Positions 51,416 through 62,611 of a DNA stretch of 64,000 nt are shown here, in pieces. The stretch spans positions 21,700,001 to 21,764,000 of the forward strand of contig NC_068569.1 in assembly GCF_025698545.1 (NCBI RefSeq), in the 5' to 3' direction. The position numbers and the translations under genes were made by a program. Source of the DNA: Gossypium raimondii. Taxonomy: Eukaryota > Streptophyta > Magnoliopsida > Malvales > Malvaceae. The notes under the pieces are model-generated. The model saw nothing but the letters and a program-made list of their open reading frames with translations, was not told the DNA's origin and ran no database searches. Every line of letters starts with the position of its first letter. The stretch's first letter is position 1.

Positions 51416-52891
51416 ATGGGTTCTGAAAAGCAAGGGTTTATATGGTTATCAGGGCTTTTGTTTCTGAATATCTTTGTCTTATCCACAGCCGATGTCCACT
51501 ATTACGAGTTTTCTGTAAGTTCCTTGCATGTTCCCCCTTTTCTGTTCGTGTTAATAAGAGAGAGCAGTGCTGAATTTTCATTTTGGGTTTTGTTTAAATT
51601 AGTTGCAAGAATCCCCGTTCACAAAGCTGTGTAGCACGAAGATCATCTTGACCCTCAATGGCAGCTTTCCAGGGCCTGAGATTCGGGTTCGCAGAGGGGA
51701 CACAGTTTTTGTCAATGTCCACAATCAAGCAAACTATGCTGTTTCCCTCGACTGGTAATACTAATATATACATATATGTATATGCTTACACTCCTAGTTT
51801 ACGATGAAACACTTCAATCATATATATAGATATATGTTTGTGGATTTGTAGGGAGGGCGTTACGGATACAATTGATGGTTCGAATAATACAATTCAGCCA
51901 GGGAGAAACTTCACTTACAATATAGAGTTAGGGGATGAAATAGGAACTCTGAGGTGGCACGCTACCAGTGCTTGGGCTGCTGCAACCGTCCACGGTGCCT
52001 TTGTCATTTTGCCAGTAGCCACTGAAGACTATCCTTTCCCTGCACCTACTTCTGATCAAACAATTATACTTGGTACATCTGATTAACATGTTTGATTCAT
52101 ATATTTTGCAAATTAATTGCTTATATGAATGTTTTGGCATAATATTCCGTTAGGGGAATGGTTCAGGGAAGAGTTAACGGAAGCTAATCAAACCATAACT
52201 CCTGGCTCAGCAGATGCTTACACTATCAATGGCCACCCCGGAGAAACATATGGATGCAGCAAAGGTACGTATCCGCTATTGTTTAGACTTTTTCTTTTCC
52301 TGGTATCTGATATCTGATATCTGGTAATGACTTAGGCCTCACTGTTTCCAAGTTAAGTCAGGTCGGATATTCATAAGACTAAAATCCGAGATGTTGGACC
52401 CGTCAAATCTTGTTTTTTTTTTTTTTTTGTAACTCTATTTTATACTTTTAATACGTAAGTTTGCATCACATGAATTAAGCATCCTCTTCCCTAGGCCATA
52501 CAGCATGAAATGAAAGCTGATAATAGATTAACTTTTATGCAGAAACCTTTACTATGAATGCTAATAATCCAACAATTTTGATGTTGTAGATACAACTTTT
52601 GAGATGCAAGTAGATTACGAGGGCCTTTACCTTGTTCGCGTAATAAATGCTGTTGCCAATGAAACAATGGTGTTTGACATCGAAAACCACAGATTGACCA
52701 TTGTCGGACAAAATGGGACCTATTCCAATCGTTCCTTTACAAATTCTTTAACCCTAGCCCCAGGCCAAGTTATTGACGTCTTGTTGTTTCCAAACCAAAA
52801 TGTTGGCCGTTATTACATCACTGCTCGATCTTCCTCCAGCACACATATTACCAATGGAATGCTGCGATACACCACCACTACCACTTTTTAA
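51416..52891 (+). CDS. Truncated laccase-like protein (Lac-E), 5 exons, copper ligands lost
   Basis: Exons: 51416-51514, 51603-51754, 51852-52072, 52154-52264, 52590-52891. These give 885 nt, 294 aa, open, all junctions GT-AG. It is a paralog of Lac-D with the same signal peptide, the same 8-codon loss in exon 3 and the same end in mid domain 2 (NGMLRYTTTTTF). HWH is DWE and WWHAH is RWHAT, so copper binding is not expected. The shared 3' flank with Lac-D shows both descend from one truncated gene. Many differences from Lac-D in exon 5 change amino acids (for example AVAS against DIEN), which fits relaxed or altered constraint; the frame and all eight splice sites are nevertheless intact. Upstream partner is Lac-C, divergent. 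Confidence 0.8.
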
Positions 52892-54257
52892 TATAGGTAA
52901 ATAGTTTCCGTTGCTAAGAAATAATAATAAGGTGAATGTTGAAATAAGAAATTAAATATAATGTGTGTATGTTCCTTTATAATTTGTTGTGATCCTTGTT
53001 CGTTGGTTGAACGATGTGTTTTGAATGTTGTAATGGGAAAATGTTCTTTAATTAAAATGTACAATATTTATTCATTATTGTAAGACCCATAGAGATCCAA
53101 CCAATTGGATCTTTGTTCCAATTCAATTACTTCAAAAATAAATTAAAGATACTTACAATTGCAAAAGAATAATTTAAAATTATTAAAATTAAGGAATAAT
53201 ATTTTCTTTAAAAACCAAACATAAAATTGAAAAAAATCAATTATTGTTAAAAATAATAAAAATTCTACATTTTGATTTATTTGAAATAGATATATATTTT
53301 AATTATATTCCGATTGAATAGTTTTAATTCAATCACTTCTTATAATATCGTATTTATTTAAGGCTAAAATTAAGTGACTGGTAAATAGGGTTAGAAGTTA
53401 AATATTGCATAAATTTCATACCAACAACAAATAATATTGAAAAAGTTTATACGTCATCAAAATTTTGTAAAAATAAATTTAAATGATGTCATTTTTACTA
53501 TGCAATAATAATAAATTATATTAAAACCTTTTATCTTCAGCATAATAAAATGCTTATTTCAAGTTTCCAAACATGAGAGAGAGAGAGACTGAAGCATTCG
53601 GGGAAAAAATAGAAGCATCGAAATTAGGATTGTGGACAATGGGGCATCTAATCAGGCAGTGACTCGATTGTATAATAAGAATTGGGTTTGATTTAGTTTC
53701 TATATTTATAAATTTATAAATGGATTAGTTTTATGTTTGTATTATGTTAAAAAGAAGTTTAATCTTTGTATTAATAAAAAGATTCATACAAAGTTAATAT
53801 TATTTTGTAAAGGTATACTTATTTTTTTTTACCTTCCAAATTAATAAAAAATTTTATTAAAGTCATCTTAGTCATTTATTTGATTTTTCGTTTTATTTAG
53901 CCTTTGAACTTGTAATTTTTGTCAAATCACCTCAAATTTGATGGAAAAGTTAAAGTTTTTTAACTTTAATGATATGACATATGTTAAACTGAACGTCGAT
54001 AATGGCAATATAGAATGATCGCAAAGCAATAAGAAAGAAAATTAAAACACACAGATTTTACGTAGAAATCCTTTCGGGAAAAAGCCACGAGTACAGGAGA
54101 AGAAAATTCGCTAATGTTGAAAATGGAATGATACAAGAGGAGTTTCGATTATATTGACCCCGACAACAGGATGGGAGTGCGATGTGTAGCAAGCCGGAGA
54201 GGGAGGCAAAGGGTTCTCATCTTTCCCAACAAGATGTAGGAAGACAATATGGCACTC
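52892..54257. other. 3' flank of Lac-E and unassigned repeats
   Basis: The first ~60 bp match the Lac-D 3' flank. About 53870-53990 resembles one arm of MITE M2. From about 54040 the phrase 'cacacagattttacgtagaa' looks like retroelement sequence. A short (GA)n lies at 53576-53590. Confidence 0.45.
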
Positions 54258-54640
54258 CTAGGTTGTTTTCTGGTCGGCTTTCATGTATCTCTCACCCGTG
54301 GGAATACGAAATTTCGTCTTCATGCAAAGGGTGGCCACCACCATCTTCATTATCCTCATAATTGGCCTCTTGAAAATGGCGCTGTAAGTCATCGGGAGGT
54401 CAACCGCTAGAAAATCCACCATTTTTATGGTGGTGTGCTCACCATTTCCCATTACCAATGGAAGGAAAAATGGACCCCTTAACCGCAATGGGCTGGTTGG
54501 CAAAACTGTACACCGGGCTTGCAAGTTTGAGTTGGGCATCCTTGAGCCTCATTTGATGAAAAGCATTGGTCATCAGAATATCCACAGAGCTGCCTGTGGT
54601 CACCCCATAGGCTTAGTACTCTTAAAGGGTCACCCTTCCT
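54258..54640 (-). pseudogene. Gypsy protease-region fragment
   Basis: The minus strand gives LPLVMGNGEHTTIKMVDFLA followed by VDLPMTYSAIFKRP, matching the 'VDFLVVD.P.AYNAILGRP' stretch downstream of the protease in plant Gypsy polyproteins. The upstream 'DILF..AF.QM' part lies in another frame (to about 54640). Broken; no reverse transcriptase follows. Confidence 0.75.
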
Positions 54641-55021
54641 CTTCATGGTCCCTAGAGGTATTTATAAGCAGAGGTCCCGTGCAGGGTGGTGTTAACCTGT
54701 TAGACTTTTCATCTAGCCATCATTAGAGAGCTCGTGGAAGGGGTGTCTTCAATGGGACAAGGATGTCTATGACAAGAAAGATCTTTTCATTCATTCTAAA
54801 GTTAATGGGATAAAGTAATTGAGCCCACGTGCTATTTGGTAACCAAACAACTTCACGTTCCCAATGAAGATAAAATCATCCATTGTCCGGATAGTCCTCC
54901 AAGGAGGGTGAGCTCACGGATGACCGCTCGGCTTGTTGGTGGTAGGCTTACATGTACAAGCATCTTCTAGGCTTGTCACATGTATTGTCACGGATGGGGG
55001 GTATAACAATCGTGATGTTAG

Positions 55022-55673
55022 TGTTGGAAAAAATCCTGTTCGAAAATAATTTTCTTGCATAGCGAAAAATACAAATTTTGAAAAAAAGACCAGGTTTGTG
55101 ATATTTATAGCAATAAACCCAAAATCCGTACCTATGTTTTCGGATAGGCGGATCCTTTTTGTTCTCAGCTTTCAACCAAACTATCTTCTCCGTTATTCTT
55201 GTACCACGAACTGCTTCGAGTGTGGGCTCGAACAAATCAAATCAAACACAAAACGAGAAATATTTTCTTTACTTCTAGTAGGAAAGTAAATCTCTCTTAA
55301 ATTTAAACCAGTAAAATTGTAATTCTCAGAAAATAGAATTTATTCTTAAAATAAATTTCCACTACTTTCTGTAAGAATAGCAATATTGAAAACTTTAGAG
55401 AAAATTGTGTTTTTCTATTTCTATTGGTGTTATTTGAAGCCTACCGGTGTCATCTATTCATAGGAAGAGTTGGTAGAATCCTGGTTGAAGTGGTAGAATA
55501 CAAATAAAATTATTTTGATAGAAAAAATTCCAACTCCCTATTATTTAGGAAGAGGGTTGGCAACCCTAGATGGGAATACTAAGGTTTGTCGTCCCATGTA
55601 TTCCATATAAAGGGAGTTTGACATTTCCTGTACTGGATCCAATTATATGTACTTTTTGGACTTTAACCCAACA
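55022..55673 (-). mobile_element. LTR-like block, family L3, copy 2
   Basis: Begins TGTTGGAAAAAATCCTG and ends TTTAACCCAACA, giving perfect 6-bp inverted termini TGTTGG/CCAACA. It matches 34212-34818 in reverse. If the Gypsy fragment to its left belongs to it, this is the 5' LTR of a minus-strand element. No clear target duplication. Confidence 0.65.
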
Positions 55674-57600
55674 CTTTATAATTTATTCCAACCTAGCACA
55701 TGTTTTTTTTTATTTACCAAATTAAATATTATTTGCTCCATTAATTTAAATTAATTAATTTCTCAATTAAATAATTTTCTCAATCCAATTCTAATTCTGT
55801 TAAAATCATGACAAATAACTACCAATTAATTTAAATCCATTCTCGAACTTCAATTATTTATTTCGTTCTGAATTCGTGAACAAATCTCAACCATTGTTTG
55901 AATCTGTGTATATATCTTATAAAATAAAATATGTATTTTAAGCAACCTCGAGGTTGTAGAAACAAAAGGAAAATGAAATCTGCGTCAATATATATCCATA
56001 TAAGTATGGGTAAATTATACTGTAGGTTACTCGATTATGCCTAAATATCTTTTTAGTCATCCGATTATAAAAAGTTACAAAATGCTTATTCAATTAATCA
56101 CATTTATCATTTTAGTCCAATTCCGTTATCTATCATTAACTTTGTAACGAAGAGATTAGGTGAGAAATCAATCAACTATAAAAATAATAAAATGATTTAC
56201 ATTACTATGCAAATGGTAATACAATAAGATATGTCCACGGACAACATCCATCCTAGCACATTATATGATAACAAATGATTGATGAGATAGGATATATATA
56301 TATGATATCATCAATGAATGAGACAAGATTTGTAAGTACCGTATTCAAGGAACGCATTTACCTACTCGATCCAAGATTTGACTCAATTACTAACATGATC
56401 ATCCATCTTTAAACATCAAATGGATACACACTTTTGGTAAGTGACAGACAATTAGCAGGAAACATACCAATGTGAGAGCTTATAATGCTAAATGGAGACA
56501 ATGGAGACAACTTAAATGCCTAATTTCATCTGTTCGCACCTTTAATTCTTGAGTGTTTTGGTGCATATATATGGATTTCATCCGATAAGAACTTCATTCC
56601 ACAATCTCCCACAAGCCTAATAAAGTATTCCTTTTTAACCCTCCTTGTTTGTTTCTTTCTCTCTCAAATGTTTTAGCAATGGAAAAGCATAGAAAAGAAA
56701 ATCATGGGAAAACAAATGATTGAGATGAAAATGATCAAGAACGTAGATGATCGACAAATCAATTCTTGAAATACGAAATGTCGATCAGGAATTTATAAGA
56801 AAATATGGATCTATCCACTTTATGTGGTAGTGAGATTCTTTTTATTATTTTATCGTTAACAAGTACATCTTTTTCGTTCAATCACCCCTTAATTGAATTT
56901 GTTGCTATTTGTTTTTTGAATGCAAATGTACCTAAGAATGACGACTTGCATGTTCTTATTGAAGTTCACTATTTGGTAAGACCCAATCGGTTAATCTAAC
57001 GTTATAATGAGGTACACAATTAAATCCAAAGAAAAACAAAAAGTGTACAACTAACAAATGGAATAGACACTAAATCAAATAGATGCATTCAAAGAAAGAC
57101 AAAAAGTGTACAATTGATAAATGGAATAGACGCTAATGGTTGGTGAAAAAGTCTCATTGATCAACTTAATTGGAGGTAGCTCCATGAATTTGGCTCATGT
57201 TCCTCAGAACTTGTCGACCTATGTTATATCACCCGGTTAAAAAGGTAGTTGTCGCTTCTTCAATGCATGCTCCAACGAATTTTGGTGAGCATTGTCCTAC
57301 CCTTTTCCTACTGCCCCCAATTCTGAACTACTTATATTTTCTTTAATATAATAACTTCCACCTTGTAGAGTTAACATCGAGTTATTGGTTTGCTACAGTA
57401 ATATTTTCGAGCCTTAACTACAATAAAATAAGTCTACGTGCTATCCTAGCAACCTAATATTTGTTGTTGTTGTTGTTAATTTAAGTGGCGGTTACCCATT
57501 TAACCCCAAATTTTAACACCGTTTGTCTAAAAAATATTGTCCAACACAAGCTGCCACATCACCTAGTCAGCTGTATCTTTTAAAAATTATATGGGATTAA
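55674..57600. other. Unassigned intergenic sequence
   Basis: No gene seen. Short repeats only: two related phrases around 'aaagaaaaacaaaaagtgtacaa' (57030 and 57095) and (GTT)n at 57462-57477. Confidence 0.45.
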
Positions 57601-57775
57601 AAAATAAAAAAGTTAAAAGATGATTTTACTCCTCCAGTTTTTCTTTTACCCTTTCTTCAACCTTATATATCCCTCTCCCTCACGAACGAATCTGGGTTTT
57701 TTTTTCTCTCAAAATTTTTCTTCAATTTCTGAACCTGCAGATGAATTATTTTTAAGATCCGACTTCATTTCAGAG

Positions 57776-57864
57776 ATGTCAAGTGGAAGCTCAAACCATC
57801 ATATTAGTTCAAGGGGAGTGCAATCTTATTGCGGCCAAAAGGCACCGGTTTCACAGACCGCAAA
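57776..57864 (+). pseudogene. N-terminal fragment of a GRF-type zinc-finger gene
   Basis: From an ATG the plus strand reads MSSGSSNHHISSRGVQSYCG followed by QKAP. It resembles the start of plant GRF zinc-finger proteins (Ser-rich leader, then C.CG..AP). The remainder of the finger is missing because sequence of an antisense PPR gene begins at about 57864. The upstream T/C-rich stretch would be its 5' leader. Confidence 0.4.
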
Positions 57865-58325
57865 ATCTTACTTTGTTTACAAAATCCATGGATCAAAGTG
57901 GACAAAGTTACAGCATCAGGTTCAACACCTAGCTTCAGCATCTTCCCCAAAACAGAAAACCCAGAATCAATTTGATTTAACTGACAAAAGGAATTAATCA
58001 AGATGTTCGAAGAATACACGTTATGGAAAACTCCTAATAATTCCATTTGGCTATACATAGAAACAACAACGGCATAATGTTTCATTCTAACAATGGCTGC
58101 TAATAGTTTAATGAATTCCATAATCCAAGGCTTTGGGCACTTCTCAATTATATTATTAAACAAAGTCAAAGCATCATCAACATTATTGAAGCGGTGATAC
58201 TTTTTTCGGTTTCCCCTTACTGACATTGAAGTTTTACTAAAAAGCTTCGATTTGGGTAACAATGGTGTTAAAAAGAACAAGAAAAAGAAAGAGCGTAATG
58301 GAAACATTCCTTCCACCATTAACAA
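57864..58325 (-). pseudogene. Truncated PPR gene (Rf-like type)
   Basis: The minus-strand frame gives an N-terminal region with DDALTLFNNIIEKCPKPWI and then pentatricopeptide repeats: NVYSSNILINSFCQLNQIDS followed by GFSVLGKMLKLGVEP, then DAVTLSTLIHGFCKQSKI, where it stops matching. About 154 of the usual 500 or more residues remain; the frame runs on 19 codons into foreign sequence and ends at 57804. Intact PPR proteins of this class bind RNA in mitochondria. This one has barely two repeats and is unlikely to work. Confidence 0.8.
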
Positions 58326-59222
58326 TTAAACGAAGAAATAATGAAGAATTGAGCTTACCCATATCTAGAAATCCAGCAAAGTGAAAGAAAAACTAGCTAC
58401 CATATTTAACAGTGCACAAAGACAAGAGAACCAGAGAGGGGGAATGGCTCTAGAGGAAGATCTCAAAACAAACAAATCAAACTATGAACATGAAAACCTA
58501 AACCCAAACGATAATGGAAGATTACGGTCCTAGAAAGAAAATGAAAAGTTTGGTTTTGATTACCGAATGGAAACAAATGGTTTTAGTTACGATTTGGGTT
58601 GGTTTCTTTTTGGTAAAAAAAAAACTATTAATTACGATAATAAATTTAATTAAAAATCATTATAAATTACTCTTCCTTATAACAGACCCAAAACCCAACC
58701 AGCCCTAAACCCCCAAATCAGACCCAGTCAAACTCAATTTGCCCTTTTTTAATTAAGTCATATAATAGAAATTAAATTTTATCCATTAATTCAATTACTT
58801 ACATAAATAAACCTGGATCATTATAAATTACTCTTCCTTTATAAATTACACAAAAATTAAAATGAAAGTATAGCAACTGTATGCAGCAGCAGTAATTCCA
58901 GAGGCTGATAACAGAAATTCAGAAGGAAAAAAACACATAAATACAACAGGAGGAAAAGGCACCAAGAATACAAATTGGTAGCTGAAACTTTAAATTGATT
59001 TTACATTATCAATCTTCCAATAACCTCGGGTCTTTACATTCTCACTCGACCATACAAAATTATGAACATAAGATGAATGCTAGTTGAAACTATCCCCACA
59101 AATTTGCTAAAAATTGCATTATAATGGGGTTGGGTATATATACATATACACAGCATTTTTCAACTGGCTATAAAAAATGAGGGCTAATTCAAATAAAAAA
59201 TGTGAAACAAGGAATACGAGAA
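58326..59222. other. Intergenic sequence between the PPR and FAB1D fragments
   Basis: No gene. 58326-58520 is probably the former PPR 5' region, and 58850-59222 the 3' flank of the kinase fragment. Confidence 0.45.
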
Positions 59223-60530
59223 CTAGGCAGAAATACCATTTAGGGACTTGGGTTGAGACCAGGCATCATTTGGGGTGCCACACAGTTGGCAAGGGTCAGA
59301 GGTTCCCTGTGAACACCAGTGATCAGGGACACTCAAAAAGTAAGTTGACATGAACTTTCTGAATCTTTTCTTATATTCCCTGGGAGAAATTACAGTTGGC
59401 AACAAATTCTTAGGAACAACCAATGAAGACTTAACCCATGTCTCCAGTTGTTTGTCCCAAGTATACTGCCTGAGATAATCAATGATCCCACATACAAGCT
59501 CCCGCCGCTCCGTATCCACCCCAACAAGTAAAGAATAATCCATTACATTGTTTGACTGCAAAAGAGCACAACTCGGTCAACACCTCATTCCAAATTTGAG
59601 GAATATAACATACAAAGGAAATATATAGATGATATATGGGGTTGAGGGAGGATTTGGGATGTTGGGGTTGATGGGGAGTACTGAATACCATAAGGGCAAA
59701 TTTTATTCAAGAAAAGAAAGAATGCATCTAGTCCGAGCAAGGAAAAGTCCAGTAGAAAGAAATTAAAGCTCACGTTGAGGAAAGTTGTGTCATTCCATAC
59801 AGCCCGTTGCAAGAGACGCTTGGCTTGATTACTAACATATAATGGAGAGGAATTCATGTCATTGACAAAGTTCTGATCCAAAAGAACATCTCCAGAACCC
59901 TCAGCAGCAGAATTGAATCGAGCATGCAAGGCCCCTTTAAGATCATACTGGCGAGTAATATTTCTACCAAAGGTAAGATTCTCCATCACCATAAGATCAT
60001 GTCTCGTCTCTTTCCCTGTTTTAGGCTGTCTTACTATTACCTGCAAAATGTTTAAATGTTCAAAAAAAAAGAGCAAATAATAAAGCAATCGCATATTTTT
60101 TAAAATGAAAATGAGAGCAAACCTGATAAATCCCAAGAACTTTAGCAAGGCAAGTTTGGCTTCCCGACTCAAATGATTGGTTCATGTACTTGAAATAATG
60201 TAAAGCAAACTTCTGAAATGATTCATATTCTGTGTTCTTGATTTCTTTTATAATAAACCTATCATCAAGTGTTTTAGCAAAAAAGGACTTGCTCTTCCCT
60301 CCTTTGGCATCCCAATTTCTGCATCGGCTAAGGGAAGCAATATAATCAAGCTCTGAAGGGCAGCACCGCTCTCGAAGATCACGGAACTGGTTAGCATATA
60401 AACAAAATACCGAGTATTTACCCTTCCCAAGTGATTTTGAAACCCCTAGAGAAACCTCTATGTTATGCGCATCAGGAGGAACTAGAGAATCCAACAAGCT
60501 TAACCCATCAAAACTGGAGAAGCGCGACAT
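59223..60530 (-). CDS. FAB1D-type phosphatidylinositol-3-phosphate 5-kinase, catalytic domain only
   Basis: Exons: 60530-60123, 60040-59774, 59555-59223. These give 1008 nt, 335 aa, open, GT-AG junctions. The protein matches the C-terminal kinase domain of plant FAB1/PIKfyve (PtdIns3P to PtdIns(3,5)P2, endosome and vacuole). Visible are GKYSVFCLYANQFRDLR, the Lys in FIIKEI, SQTCLAKVLGIYQ, MENLTFGRNITRQYDLKG, NVMDYSLLVGVD, YLRQYTWDKQLETW and the ISPREYKKRFRKF activation-loop region. Full-length FAB1 is about 1600-1800 aa with (in A/B types) FYVE and chaperonin-like domains; none of that is here. The 5' end stops at the ATG (60528-60530), which lies exactly on the junction with duplicated block P. 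It is either a 3' gene fragment or a stand-alone kinase; a promoter is not evident. Confidence 0.82.
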
Positions 60531-62159
60531 TGGAAAACACTTTTCAACATTTTAGCTTGGTTAAAATCAAAAATTTAAAATTAAACGTTTGGTTCGAAAA
60601 GTTGTTTGTTTACTATTTTTTTTTTAAATTAAGGTTTGAGTTGAAAAGTGTTTTTAACTTCAAGGGTAAATAACGGGTCAAATAATTTTTTTGAAATAAA
60701 TTATTTCTTTTATGTTAAAATATGTCATAAATTCTCGCACTTTTCATAAATTTAGAACTAATCTTTGCGCTTTTGATTTTAAGAATTTAGTCCTTTTATT
60801 TTTACATTTTAAATTTAGATCCAATTGTTGTATATTGTTAAAATTATGTTTATTATAACGCCATTTTTTAATTAAACGACTATCAATTGTGTAATGCTCA
60901 ATTTTTGCCCGGGCCCGTATATAAATAAATAAAACTAAATACCAAATTCAATTAAAACCAAATTTTAAAAGTCCGAATTACATCAGCCCAAATGCTAAAC
61001 CCTAGCCCAAATTCAGTGTGGCCCAAAACGAAGTTTTCAGAAGCAGAAACAACCATCGGGCCCTCACTGTGCGCGTGTACCAGCGATTGTCACTCTCCAC
61101 GCACGTCGTGCATGTCTCCTCCGGTGCCCTTGAAACAAACCACGAACAGCAAGTGAGAGAGAATAATAGGGATATATGGCAAAAATTAAAGGGGGATTGT
61201 TTTTTCGGGAATATTGGGGTATAAAAACCGATTCATAGGAAAAAATTTTGGTACGGATATTGAATCAAAAAAGGAGAGAAAGAAATCAGTGTAAAACAAA
61301 ATATAAGAAAATAAAAAATATCAATTGATTGAAGGTGATTTTCTTCAACATTTTTCTTCCTTTGCATTTTTCTTATTGAATACTTATCCGTGTATACAAG
61401 TTTCTGTTAAAAAAAGAGAGAAAAACCATACCTTTGCGGGTGCTATCAAAATCCTTGTTTACTCCATCTGAATCGAACGAAAGTGAGGGGTTTTGAGGGG
61501 GGAAGTAACGGAGTTGGGGGTTTTGAAGTTGCGGCGGCAAAAAGGAGGGGCTTAGGGTGGGTTTGGATGGGCGATTGGGTGCGGTGCGGCGCGTTTAGCT
61601 TACTTTTTGTCTCACGCTACAATATCGCTATAGTATTTAATCTCACCGCCACCGCTGTTTTTACACTAACCGCAGGTAAACGCACCGTCCATCCAAACTT
61701 ACCTTTAGTGTTTTCTGAAATCTGTTAGGGTGATTAGGGCTGATGGTTTTAGGGTTTTGTTTTGGGCAAGCCTGTGTTAATAGCTTTGAAACAGCGCCGT
61801 TTAAAGTGTACCCGATTACCCGACCCGACGCAGCCAGGATCCGCGTGTTTTCTGCTTTAAGGGGATATTTTCTCAATCGGTCCCTCCGCTTTTGTGTCGT
61901 TTTCAATGCTTTTTTTACATATTTTCAATTTTGGCCACATAATTTTTCTTCTGTTTTAATTTGGTCCCTCACGCTTCACTGGAACGACGTCGTTTGATTA
62001 ACGAGGGAATATTTCCCTTTTTGGTCCTCTTTATTTCACGCGCATTATGTTTTGGTCCTTTTTGTGTTTTCCATTTTTGAATTCGGCCCCTAAACTCCGT
62101 TTCTTTAAAATTTAATCCTTAATATGTCATTTTAGGTTTTTTTTAGTATTTTAATATTA

Positions 62160-62280
62160 TTAATACTGTCATATTGCATCATTATTATTGTATTATTATT
62201 TATTATTATTATAGTAGTTATTATTATTATTACTATTCTTATTGCTATTAATGATATTATTATTATTATTTATATATATT
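62160..62280. repeat. (ATT)n-rich low-complexity tract
   Basis: Imperfect 'attatt' repeats inside the solo LTR. Confidence 0.8.
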
Positions 62281-62566
62281 AATTTACTTAACTCTTTATA
62301 TACATTATTTTATTCCATTATGTACTAGTATTTTAAAATTTTTTATATTATTGTCATATATTATTATTTAATCTTATAATGTATAATTTTATATTTTCAT
62401 AATTAATCCCATGTTTTTAGTGGTTTTATTTCATGATATATTCTAGAAAATTGGTTTATATATGCTTCTATGTTTCAAAGTTTTATAATGTTTTTTACAC
62501 AATGCCATTATATATATATATACATAATTTATATCAAACTATTTTCATACTTGTAAGCTTACATAG

Positions 62567-62568
<2 letters not shown>

Positions 62569-62605
<37 letters not shown>
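62569..62605. repeat. (AT)n microsatellite
   Basis: About 18 uninterrupted AT units inside the solo LTR. Confidence 0.9.

Positions 62606-62611
<6 letters not shown>

Noticed and set aside
57620..57775. Upstream extension of the GRF-like frame
   Set aside because: Phe/Leu/Ser-rich translation of a T/C-rich leader; the ATG at 57776 is the better start.
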